DNA of 64,000 bases from Streptomyces sp. NBC_01317 (lineage in GTDB: Bacteria > Actinomycetota > Actinomycetes > Streptomycetales > Streptomycetaceae): the NCBI RefSeq assembly GCF_035961655.1, contig NZ_CP108393.1:62001-126000 (forward strand), in the 5' to 3' direction. The notes beneath the pieces are model-generated. The model was not told the DNA's origin. It was given only the letters and a program-made list of their open reading frames with translations, and ran no database searches. Made by a program: the position numbers and the translations under genes. How positions within the stretch are numbered: position 1 is the stretch's first letter; the number at the start of each line of letters is the position of its first letter. This document shows, piece after piece, positions 44,669-52,049 of this stretch.

Positions 44669-45079
44669 TCAGAAGCCCGCCGCCGCGGCCTCCGCCACCG
44701 CCTGGTCCTGTTCGCCCGAGCCGCCGCTGACACCGACTCCGCCGATCACCTTGCCGTCGCGGTGGAGCGGGATGCCACCGGCGAAGATCATGACCCGGCC
44801 CTGGTTCGATCCGCTGATTCCGAAGAACTGCGCACCCGGCCCGGCGTTGTCCGCGAGATCCTTGGTGGTGATGTCGAAGGCGCGGGCGGTGAAGGCCTTG
44901 TTGATGGAGATGTCGATGCTGCCGATCCAGGCGTCGTCCATCCGTATGTGAGCCACGAGATTTCCTCCGTGGTCCACCACGGCGATGTTGCTGGGCCGGC
45001 CGATGTCCCGGGCCTTTTTCTCCCCGGCCTCGATCACCCTCCGGGCATCGTCCAGGGAAACCGTCTCGATGGTGGTCAT
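44669..45079 (-). CDS. GlcG/HbpS-family protein (haem-binding type)
   Basis: 136 residues. SLDDARRVIEAGEKKARDIG, then NIAVVDHGGNLVAHIRMDDA, INKAFTARAFDI and a C-terminal GGIPLHRDGKVIGGVGVSGG are marks of the HbpS/GlcG fold. HbpS of Streptomyces binds haem and signals to the SenS/SenR system when exported, but this protein has no signal peptide and probably stays in the cytoplasm. GGAGG lies upstream of ATG 45079. Function unassigned. Confidence 0.88.
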   Translation of the reverse strand: MTTIETVSLDDARRVIEAGEKKARDIGRPSNIAVVDHGGNLVAHIRMDDAWIGSIDISINKAFTARAFDITTKDLADNAGPGAQFFGISGSNQGRVMIFAGGIPLHRDGKVIGGVGVSGGSGEQDQAVAEAAAAGF

Positions 45080-45214
45080 GCCGCCCTGCCTCCCATGGTC
45101 AGCGTCGCGGTCGTCCGGCCCGGAGAACAGAAACCAGGGCCCGGCACTCCGTACCCCCTCAGCTCTTCCAGCGTCCCACGGCGGAACAATCTGTCAATTC
45201 ATAGCTGCGGCTCG

Positions 45215-45619
45215 TCACCTGGCCGCCCGGTGGGGCGTCTTGTGGGCCGCGCAACTGATACACGTTCTCGCCGTGGGGCGGGCGGTGAGCCTCTCCGGGG
45301 AGATCGGGCCTCCGCAGCGCTCGCAGACCCAGTATTCGCCGGTACGGATGCGCTCGGCGGCTCGCTCCAGGTCGTCGAGGTCGGCGTGTGCCTGCTTCAG
45401 GACGTCCCTCAGCTGCGCCCGCTCGAACGCGACCGTGGCGCCTTCCGGATCGTGCTCGTCGTCGTTGGCCACCAGCGCCGACGCCTGTACGACGTCGTCC
45501 CACAGGCGCGTCAACGACTCGATCAGCCGCGCGCTGCCCGCCCGGGCCTCGTTGATCGCTTGCGTGGCCGCCCTCCGCCGGGCCGGCGAGCCTCCGTCAC
45601 TGTTCGTACGACGTTCCAT
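45215..45619 (-). CDS. TraR/DksA-type zinc-finger protein
   Basis: 134 residues. A long helical N-terminal segment (RLIESLTRLWDDVVQASALV, LRDVLKQAHADLDDLERAAE) is followed by a C4 zinc finger CERCG-x-CISC in a GEYWVCERCGGPISPERL context. DksA-like proteins act in the RNA polymerase secondary channel; many actinobacterial ones are of unknown role. ATG 45619 has a poor ribosome site. Standalone gene. Confidence 0.88.
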   Translation of the reverse strand: MERRTNSDGGSPARRRAATQAINEARAGSARLIESLTRLWDDVVQASALVANDDEHDPEGATVAFERAQLRDVLKQAHADLDDLERAAERIRTGEYWVCERCGGPISPERLTARPTARTCISCAAHKTPHRAAR

Positions 45620-45705
45620 GGCAGATCGCAACAAAACCCGCCAATCAACTATTCCGGTCTTCCGGCGGTGACGGGGGTGACAGGGCCCGGCCACCGGACG
45701 CCGCG

Positions 45706-45720
45706 GCCGCTCAGCGGCCG
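45706..45720. terminator. Possible terminator hairpin
   Basis: GGCCGC-TCA-GCGGCC, a short perfect stem flanked by CCGCG/CGCGG that could lengthen it, 33 bp past the stop of the aldo-keto reductase gene. Confidence 0.4.
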
Positions 45721-45752
45721 ATCGCGGGACGGGCCGTGCGGTCTCCGGGGTG

Positions 45753-46619
45753 TTACTTACCGATGGCGTCCAGCTCAGCGATCGCGTCGGCCGGCAGTTC
45801 CAGCTCCGCCGCGGCGACGTTCTCGCGCAGGTGGGCGACCGAGGAGGTGCCGGGGATCAGGACGGTGGTGGCGGAACGCTGGAGCAGCCAGGCCAGGGCG
45901 ACCTGCTGAGGCGAGGCGTCCAGGCGGACGGCGACGTCGGTGAGCGTCCGGGACTGGAGCGGGGTGTAGCCGCCGAGAGGGAAGAACGAGGCGAAGGCGA
46001 TGTTCTCGGCCGCGCAGCGGTCCACCAGCGCGTCGTCCTGGCGGTTCGCGAGGTTGTAGAGGTTCTGCACGGTGACGACCGGTGCGATCCCCTGCGCCTC
46101 GGTCAACTGGGCGTCGGAGGCGCCGCTGAGGCCCAGGTGACGGATCAGGCCCTCCTGCCGCAACTCCGCGAGCGCGCCGAACTCCTCCGCGATGGACTGG
46201 TCGGACGCGCCTTCGAACGACGCCAGTCGCAGGTTGACCACGTCCATGGTCTCCAGGCCGAGGTGTTCCAGGTTCTCCCGGACCTGGGCCTTGAGTTTCC
46301 CGGGCTCCAGTGAAGGGACCCAGCCCCCGTCACCGGTCCTGCGGGCGCCGACCTTGGTGACGATGTGCAGGTCGGCCGGGTACGGGAACAGCGCCTCCTT
46401 GATGATCTCGTTCACGACGACAGGACCGTAGTAGTCGCTGGTGTCGATGTGCGTGATCCCGAGGTCGACCGCCGCGCGCAACACCGCCACCGCCTCGTCC
46501 CGGTTCCCGGGCGGCCCGAAGACGCCGGGGCCGGCCAGCTGCATGGCACCGTAACCGGCGCGGCTGAGGATGAGATCGTCGGCCGGAGCGAGAGCCCCAC
46601 CGGGGAGATTCCGGGTCAT
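45753..46619 (-). CDS. Aldo/keto reductase
   Basis: 288 residues. ILSRAGYGAMQLAGPGVFG, ITHIDTSDYYGPVVVNEII (Asp, Tyr), LHIVTKVG (Lys). The usual catalytic His position reads VVNLRLAS, so His is replaced, as in several AKR7-type or oxidoreductase-only relatives. PGTSSVAHLREN binds the cofactor. GGAGG stands before ATG 46619. Unrelated in position to the AKRs at 39960 and 47942. Confidence 0.9.
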   Translation of the reverse strand: MTRNLPGGALAPADDLILSRAGYGAMQLAGPGVFGPPGNRDEAVAVLRAAVDLGITHIDTSDYYGPVVVNEIIKEALFPYPADLHIVTKVGARRTGDGGWVPSLEPGKLKAQVRENLEHLGLETMDVVNLRLASFEGASDQSIAEEFGALAELRQEGLIRHLGLSGASDAQLTEAQGIAPVVTVQNLYNLANRQDDALVDRCAAENIAFASFFPLGGYTPLQSRTLTDVAVRLDASPQQVALAWLLQRSATTVLIPGTSSVAHLRENVAAAELELPADAIAELDAIGK

Positions 46620-46751
46620 TTGTTCCTCCAGGAGCGTTTCGCGGCTTTCTCTTGATCCATTCTGTCCCGGACGTGCCGGCTTGTGCGTCTTGACCGTGCC
46701 GGGCACCCGGGTGCGGCGGTCCGCGGCGGGGCCCGGGGCCGGGCGGCGCGG

Positions 46752-47711
46752 TCAGCGCAGGGCGGCGATCTCCGTGACCGCCGCTCGTGACGCTTCCTCC
46801 ACCAGCCGGATGCCGGCTTCCTGGGTGGTGTGGCCGTTCGTCAGGACCGCCAGGAAGTAGGACCTGCCGTGGATCTCGATCCGGCCGATGCTGTTGACGT
46901 CCCACTTCTTGGTCAGGGACCGTTTCAGCCAGCCGTTCTTGAGGGCGGTCGCCGCCGGGTCGTCTGCCGCGGCGGAGACGCCCCAGTCCTGTCCCGGGGC
47001 TATGTGGTGCATGAGTTTCCGGATGTACGCCCGCGATTCCGGCGTGAGCGGCGACTTGGCATCGAACACGCTCTGGAGCAGCCGTACTTGATCCTCGGCC
47101 GTGGTCTGGCTCACGCCCCAGACCGTGCCGCCACCGCCCTGGGTCTCGACGAGGCCGAGCCGCTTGTTGGCCGCGTCGAGCCCGGTCGCGCTTCCTATGA
47201 CGGTCCACAGTGCGCTGGTCGCGTCGTTGTCGCTGTTCTCGATCATGTCGGTGGCGTAGGTCCGCTCCTTCGCCGTCAGCTCCCGCTCGGCGTCCTGTGC
47301 CTGGAGCAGGAGCGTGGCGAGGATGTCGACCTTGACGATGCTGGCCGTGTCGAAGGTGCCTCCACCGTACGTGGCCCACTTGCCGCTCGTCGTGTCCAGC
47401 AGCGCCACGGACAGCCCCCTCCCGGCCAGGCCCGGGGTGACGGCGGCGAGGGCCGGTGCCAGATCCGCCGGGGCGGGGGTCGGGGACGCGGTCGGCGCGA
47501 GGCCGGAGGACACCCCGCTCTTGGCTTCGGTGCTCTCGCCGCCGCCCTCGCCCTGGCTGGTCGCGGCGCCGTACGCGGCGAGGGCGGCCGCCAGCAGCGC
47601 GGCGCCGGTCGCCGTCCACACCACCCGCCGTCTCCTGGCCCTTCGACGGCGCCGCTGCTCCCTGCGGGAGCGGGAGCGGGAATGGCGCCGGCCGGGCATG
47701 TCCTCATGCAC
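46752..47711 (-). CDS. Class-A beta-lactamase-like serine hydrolase, membrane-anchored
   Basis: 319 residues. An Arg-rich cytoplasmic start (RSRSRREQRRRRRARRRR) leads into one hydrophobic segment (VVWTATGAALLAAALAAYG) and a Pro/Thr/Ala-rich spacer. A DD-peptidase/beta-lactamase fold follows: TASIVKVD (Ser-x-x-Lys), MIENSDNDA (SDN loop) and LKNGWLK where KTG is expected (KNG). It faces the cell wall. Whether it cleaves beta-lactams or a peptide is unclear. Start GTG 47711 or ATG 47699. Confidence 0.82.
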   Translation of the reverse strand: MHEDMPGRRHSRSRSRREQRRRRRARRRRVVWTATGAALLAAALAAYGAATSQGEGGGESTEAKSGVSSGLAPTASPTPAPADLAPALAAVTPGLAGRGLSVALLDTTSGKWATYGGGTFDTASIVKVDILATLLLQAQDAERELTAKERTYATDMIENSDNDATSALWTVIGSATGLDAANKRLGLVETQGGGGTVWGVSQTTAEDQVRLLQSVFDAKSPLTPESRAYIRKLMHHIAPGQDWGVSAAADDPAATALKNGWLKRSLTKKWDVNSIGRIEIHGRSYFLAVLTNGHTTQEAGIRLVEEASRAAVTEIAALR

Positions 47712-47941
47712 GCGTTCGATGGTAATCGAGGGTCAGTTCGATAGGTTTGGGCCCCTTCACCCCTGGATGTCGGCACGTCGGAAGCGCGTCCCGCCTCATG
47801 CCCCGCAGGGGGCCATGTCGCCCTGCCGCAAGCCCCCTTGAGCAGGGTGGCCGGCATGATCGGGCTGCTTCATGGGGCCGGCGCCCGGAGTCGTACGGCA
47901 CCGCCACCGGCGACCATGTCGTACCCGTCACACCACGGGCG

Positions 47942-48775
47942 TCACAGCACGTCGAGGGACCGCTTGCGGACCGGGGCCGGAAAGGCCCGGTCGAGGGTGC
48001 GGAGTTCGTCGTCCGTCAGGTGAAGGTCCAGGGCCGCGTGGTTCTCCTCGACATGCGTGACGGTCGACGCCTTGGGGATCGCCACGATGTCGTCGCGGCG
48101 CAGCACCCAGGCCAGGGCCACCTGGGCGGGCGAGGCGCCACGCGCGGCGGCCACCGCCCTCAGCGTCTTGTGGCCGAGCAGGCGGCCCTGCTCCACCGGT
48201 GAGTACGCCATGATCGGGACGGCGAGTTCCCGGCAGCGGGGAAAGAGGTCGAACTCCGGGCCCCGCCTGCTGAGGTTGTAGAGCACCTGATCGGTCTCCA
48301 GCCGGGCGCCCGCGGGCAGCTCCGCGAGGTCGTCGACGTCCAGATTGCTCACCCCCCAGGCGCCGATGCTGCCTTCCGACACCAGCGCTTCCATGGCCTC
48401 GACGGTCTCGTGCAGGGGCACACTCCCCCGCCAGTGCAACAGGTAGAGATCGATCCGGTCGGTCCCCAGGCGGCGCAGGCTCGCGTGGCAGGCCTCGGCC
48501 GTACCCCTTCTGTCGGCGTTGTACGGGAGCACCTTGCTCACGAGGAACACGTCGTCCCTCCGGCCGCGGACGGCTTCGCCGACCAGCTCCTCGGCGGCGC
48601 CGCTTCCGTACATCTCCGCCGTGTCGATCACGGTCAGCCCCAGGTCCAGGCCCCTCCGCAGAGCGGCGATCTCCTCGGGGCGCCGTGCGGGGTCGTCGCC
48701 CATGTGCCAGGTGCCCTGGCCGAGTGCCGGCACCTCCGCCCCGGAGGGGAACCGTACGGTCCGCACCGCTGTCAT
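47942..48775 (-). CDS. Aldo/keto reductase
   Basis: 277 residues. Tetrad present: LTVIDTAEMYGSG (Asp, Tyr), VFLVSKVLP (Lys), LYLLHWRGS (His). IPKASTVTHVEENHAAL binds the cofactor. The small size and 2,5-diketogluconate-reductase-like ending place it in the AKR5 type group. AAGGAG precedes ATG 48775. Divergent from the toxin-antitoxin pair starting 109 bp away. Confidence 0.92.
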   Translation of the reverse strand: MTAVRTVRFPSGAEVPALGQGTWHMGDDPARRPEEIAALRRGLDLGLTVIDTAEMYGSGAAEELVGEAVRGRRDDVFLVSKVLPYNADRRGTAEACHASLRRLGTDRIDLYLLHWRGSVPLHETVEAMEALVSEGSIGAWGVSNLDVDDLAELPAGARLETDQVLYNLSRRGPEFDLFPRCRELAVPIMAYSPVEQGRLLGHKTLRAVAAARGASPAQVALAWVLRRDDIVAIPKASTVTHVEENHAALDLHLTDDELRTLDRAFPAPVRKRSLDVL

Positions 48776-48859
48776 CGTCAGCTCCTTCTCGGAGGTCGGG
48801 TGGTCACCATGCTCGCAGCCTGCCGGGGCTCTTCCCGGCTCCCCCCTCCCCGCCTGCCC

Positions 48860-48883
48860 GGTATCAGTGGTAGCTTCGATACC
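48860..48883. promoter_or_regulatory. Inverted repeat in front of the toxin-antitoxin operon
   Basis: GGTATC (48860-48865) and GATACC (48878-48883), 12 bp apart, end exactly at the antitoxin ATG. Antitoxins commonly repress their own operon through such sites. Inferred from symmetry and position. Confidence 0.45.
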
Positions 48884-49183
48884 ATGAGTGAGTCCAAAGG
48901 AGCCATGAGCCTGCGTTTTCCCGATCCACGGCAGCGTTCCGCCATCGCGGCGGCGGCCAAGGCCGCGGGAATCAGCATGCAGGAGTACATCCTGTCCGCC
49001 GCGTACGAGCGCGCCACCGCCGTCGAGAACACCTTCCTGGACGGCTTCAAGACGTCCATGGCCCGGAGCGGTGCGGCCTTCGACGCCGAGCCCAGCGGCA
49101 TCGACCCCACGCCCGAACAGCGCGCCGCGGACCAGCAGGCCCGCCAAGAGCTGGCGCGGCGGGACCAGGGTCACGCCGCGTGA
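48884..49183 (+). CDS. Antitoxin of a Doc-like toxin-antitoxin pair
   Basis: 99 residues. MSLRFPDPRQRSAIAAAAKA then GISMQEYILSAAYERA looks like an N-terminal DNA-binding ribbon-helix-helix, followed by a flexible charged tail that would cover the toxin. ATG 48884 has no ribosome site and could be read leaderless; ATG 48905 has AAAGGAG immediately upstream but too close. Its stop overlaps the toxin start (GTGA). The family is inferred mostly from the partner. Confidence 0.75.
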   Translation: MSESKGAMSLRFPDPRQRSAIAAAAKAAGISMQEYILSAAYERATAVENTFLDGFKTSMARSGAAFDAEPSGIDPTPEQRAADQQARQELARRDQGHAA

Positions 49184-49560
49184 GTGAGCCGGAACCACAG
49201 ATCGACGTCTCGTACCTGCTGCACGCCGCCGAGCTGCTCCCCCGTGATCCGCAGGTCGACGACTACGGCCCGCTCCACGCCGCCGTGGCCCGTGTCCACG
49301 CGCGGGCCATGGACCGCGACATCTACGGCTCGCACCACCTCAAGGCCGCGGCCCTGCTCCAGACGCTCGTCAAACTGCCCTGCCTCGAACACTCCAACGA
49401 GGCGTTCGCCTGGCACGCCACGGAGGCGTTCCTCTCCCTGTACGGCCATCGCCTCGACTACGACCCGAAGGCGGCGCCCGCTCTGGTCCGTGACACGGCC
49501 ACGGGGACGGTGGGGGTCGCGCAGATCGCCCGCCGGCTCCACGCGTGGACCGTCGGCTGA
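49180..49560 (+). CDS. Doc/Fic-like toxin with degenerate Fic motif
   Basis: 126 residues. The Doc framework is kept: VDDYGPLHAAVARVHARAMD, HHLKAAALLQTL and FLSLYGHRLDYDPK. Where Doc and Fic proteins have HxFxDGNKR, this protein has PCLEHSNEAFAW: the catalytic His, the Gly and the basic residues are lost and only Asn remains. Related Streptomyces proteins are annotated as Fic-family toxins all the same. Enzymatic phosphoryl or AMP transfer is therefore doubtful. GTG start overlaps the antitoxin stop by 4 nt. Confidence 0.75.
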   Translation: MSEPEPQIDVSYLLHAAELLPRDPQVDDYGPLHAAVARVHARAMDRDIYGSHHLKAAALLQTLVKLPCLEHSNEAFAWHATEAFLSLYGHRLDYDPKAAPALVRDTATGTVGVAQIARRLHAWTVG

Positions 49561-49594
49561 GCGGGGAGGAGCGACTGAGCGTCGGGGGCGGCCG

Positions 49595-49691
49595 CTCGCC
49601 GTCCGGATCGGGGTCTTGACCTCACCCCGTCCTCCCGCTCGGTGGCGATGTGTACGGTGTCCGTTCCGGCCAGGTGGTCGATCGTATTCAT
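49595..49691 (-). pseudogene. Scrap of a small DUF2255-like gene
   Basis: From ATG 49691 the reading MNTIDHLAGTDTVHIATERE resembles the opening of short Streptomyces DUF2255 proteins, which continue with a TPIWAV-type strand; here VKTPIRTASG appears in another frame, and the rest is missing. Weak evidence, but it fits the decayed surroundings. Confidence 0.3.
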
Positions 49692-49779
49692 GCGGCACAT
49701 CATGGTCGCGGCGGCGGCCCCAGGGATGGAGCGACGCTCTGGGGTCCCCCGGTCGGCACCCTGGCGGCCGCCCTCCCTG

Positions 49780-50695
49780 TCAGGCCCTCGTCTCCCAGGG
49801 CCAGGTCGCGTCCCGTCCCGATTCGAGGAGCGGGATCATCCCGAACGCCCGGTCGGTGAGGCCTCCGAACGCGTGCCGCCCACCGGTGCCCGACGGCATG
49901 GCGCCTTCCTTGTAGTCCGCCGTGTTCCACATGTAGACGGGAACGTTCCTGGGAATGAGGTCGTCGATCTCCGTCTCCGCTATGCCGCCGTGGTGCACGC
50001 AGTGGGAGGGGATCCGGCCGGGGCGGGTCTGTTCGTCGGTGACGATGACCACCCGGCTGTGTCCGGCGTAGTGCTGCCGTACGGCGGACGGGATGTCCGT
50101 GCCGTAGATCCTGCCGAACGCCTCGATGAGCTTGAGGACGCTGCCGCCCTCCGGTACGTCGACGGGCCGGGAGCGCATGCCGAACTCGACCAGGGTGGGC
50201 GCCGCGGCCCGGGTGGCCAGGGCGGCCCCGAACACGGCCGCCTGCTCGGCGAGGGGGATGTCCGACGTGTGGGGCGTGGAGTACGCCGGCCCCGGGAACA
50301 TGGACGGCGACCGGTCCACGAGGATCAGGGTCCGCCGTCGAGGGCGGCCACATGGGCGAGCGACGCGTTGAGCGCCCGGTCGAGCGCGGGTCCCCGGCGA
50401 AGTGACGGGGCGTGCAGGTACGCGGCCCAGAACCGGAACGGGAACATACGGGAGCGGGCGACCTGCTCAGGGTCGGCGATCTTCCGTGCGACCGCCACTT
50501 GAGGAGTCCGGCCGCCCATGCCGGGTCTTCGACGGCCAGCCGCTGAACGAGGCGGGTGTAGCGGTCGTCGCGCCGGCCGCCCTTCTCGTAGCAGGTGTCG
50601 ACGCCGACGAAGTTGCCGACCGTGAGGAGGAACAGCTCGCTCTTGGCGTCGCGGAGGTGTCCGGTGCCGCCTTCGCGGGTGCCCGAGATCGAAGC
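49780..50695 (-). pseudogene. TROVE-domain (Ro60/Rsr-like) gene, internally deleted and frameshifted
   Basis: Three pieces in three frames. (1) 50695-50495: the TROVE N-terminus, EGGTGHLRDAKSELFLLTVG, VGVDTCYEKGGRRDDRYTRL, AVEDPAWAAGLLKW. (2) 50485-50328: ARSRMFPFRFWAAYLHAPSL and ALNASLAHVAALDGG, from late in the TROVE domain, so about 200 residues of HEAT repeats are gone. (3) 50337-49780, after a 1-nt shift: a vWA-like domain with TLILVDRSPSMF (DxSxS metal site) ending in YMWNTADYKEG and GTGGRHAFGGLTDRAF. In bacteria Ro60 binds Y RNAs and joins RNA degradation. The gene cannot make a normal protein. Confidence 0.8.
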
Positions 50696-50869
50696 GCTGC
50701 CGGTTCTGCGGGTGTCGAGCCCGCGCGCCCGGGGGCGCTTCGGCCAGAGAAGTAACCGACACCTGCGCACCGGGAGGTGCGTGCATGATGGTGTGCCGCC
50801 ACTCCAACCACTGGTCCCGGCGACCGCGTTGGCATTTTCTGTCGCGCGCCGTGCCGGGCGCGGGCGGCT

Positions 50870-51310
50870 CTACGACCGTCCCGGACGCCCCAGGAGCCAC
50901 AGCAGGTACGGGCCTCCGACCAGCGCGGTGAGGGCTCCGACGGGGATCTCCAGCGGCGGCATCGCCGTACGGGCCGCGAGGTCCGCGGCGACCACGACGA
51001 CCGCACCGGTCAACGCCGATCCGATCAGGGGGAGTTGAGGGGTTCGGGTGAGGCGCCTGGCCAGCTGCGGGGCGGTGAGCGCGACAAAGCCGATCGGTCC
51101 CGCGGCGCCCGTGGCGGTGGCCGCGAGGACCACGCCCAGGACGGTCAGGCCGAGTTGGGTCCGCTGAACCCGTACCCCGAGCCCGGCGGCGGTGTCGTTG
51201 TCGAGGCCGAGCGGCCGCATGGCGCGGCTCGCCCACACCAGGCCGGGCAGGCAGAGGACCAGCACACAGGCGAGGGGGACCGCCTGGTCCCAACCGCGTC
51301 CGCCCGCTCC
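50870..51310 (-). pseudogene. C-terminal half of a FecCD-type siderophore ABC permease
   Basis: 146 residues in frame to a stop at 50870, with WASRAMRPLGLDNDTAAGLG, LGVVLAATATGAAGPIGFVA, PQLARRL and the usual end VGGPYLLWLL. The family has about 340 residues and begins far upstream; nothing of the N-terminal half is seen before 51310, where the reading turns to noise. Its partner genes (binding protein, ATPase) are absent. A decayed iron-siderophore uptake gene. Confidence 0.8.
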
Positions 51311-51459
51311 GTAGGCGCCGTACCGGGGCCCTCGCGCGCAGGGCCGCGCCACCTCTGCCGGCTGTTCGCCGCCGGAGGGTTTGGGCAGCGTGGGACGCGA
51401 TCTTGTGGTCACTCCTGGCAACCACCGCCCGTACGGGCCAGGGAGGCGCGGCGGCCGAA

Positions 51460-51619
51460 GTCCGGTTACGGCGTCCGGACGGTCGAGGCCCTCGACCGCG
51501 TCCTCCGCGTGGCGACGCCACGTGTCGGGCTCTGGCTGGACACGTCGGACCGGACTCCGGACGAAACCGTCACGGCGATCCTCGACGGCGTTCCCGCGGC
51601 GCGGATTCCGGCCGGCTGA
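51460..51619 (+). pseudogene. C-terminal scrap, possibly of an AAA/kinase-like ATPase
   Basis: 52 residues ending at a stop: TVEALDRVLRVATPRVGLWL then DTSDRTPDETVTAILDGVP. The sequence looks like the end of small P-loop kinase/AAA proteins in Streptomyces but has no start or P-loop. Assigned with low certainty. Confidence 0.35.
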
Positions 51620-52049
51620 GCCGGTCCTCATCCTCAACTCCCCCACACACGCCGCCGAAAAGCGCCTGGTCGAGCAGGGACAGCATGCCATCAGGCGGGG
51701 GTGCGCGGACGTCGGGAAGCCCATGCATTGCTCATTCTTTGCCGCCGAACCGGCCTGCCCCTGGGAGCCATTGACAGGTCCTCAACAGCTGATCAATCAT
51801 CACGGTGCCCCTGGGCCACCGGAGGGCGGATGCGGTCTCCCTACGGCCCGCCTCCGCCTTGCGTCCGTCCTTCGTACGACTCTTCAAGAAGCGGGAAGCG
51901 GGTCGTCCCATGAAGATCGCACGTGATCCTTTACGTGATGGCAACGATGTCGTCGCCCGCTCCGCGGCCGGGCCGGTCATCGTGATACGCGCGTTCCTCT
52001 GACTCTCTCGTACGTACCCCACTCCCCCCCAGACGGGAAAGAGCGAGCT
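51620..52049. other. 430-bp region upstream of the NRPS genes
   Basis: No clear gene. It should contain the NRPS promoter. One short open frame, 51910-52002, lies near the end of it. The remainder does not resemble coding sequence in a way I can support. Confidence 0.5.
51910..52002 (+). CDS. Possible 30-aa leader-type open frame before the NRPS
   Basis: ATG 51910 opens a 30-codon frame with a basic/acidic first half (MKIARDPLRDGNDVVARSA) and a hydrophobic end (GPVIVIRAFL). It ends 47 bp before the NRPS start. Upstream AAGCGGG is only a weak ribosome site. It may be a leader peptide or chance; no family. Confidence 0.2.
   Translation: MKIARDPLRDGNDVVARSAAGPVIVIRAFL

Noticed and set aside
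45753..48775. Idea that the two neighbouring aldo-keto reductases are a tandem duplication
   Set aside because: Their active-site and cofactor motifs differ clearly (one lacks the catalytic His), and they belong to different subgroups.
50325..51521. Open frame of about 400 codons on the minus strand
   Set aside because: Only its last 52 codons resemble a protein (late TROVE domain); the rest is low-complexity Arg/Pro noise across the FecCD and Ro60 pieces.
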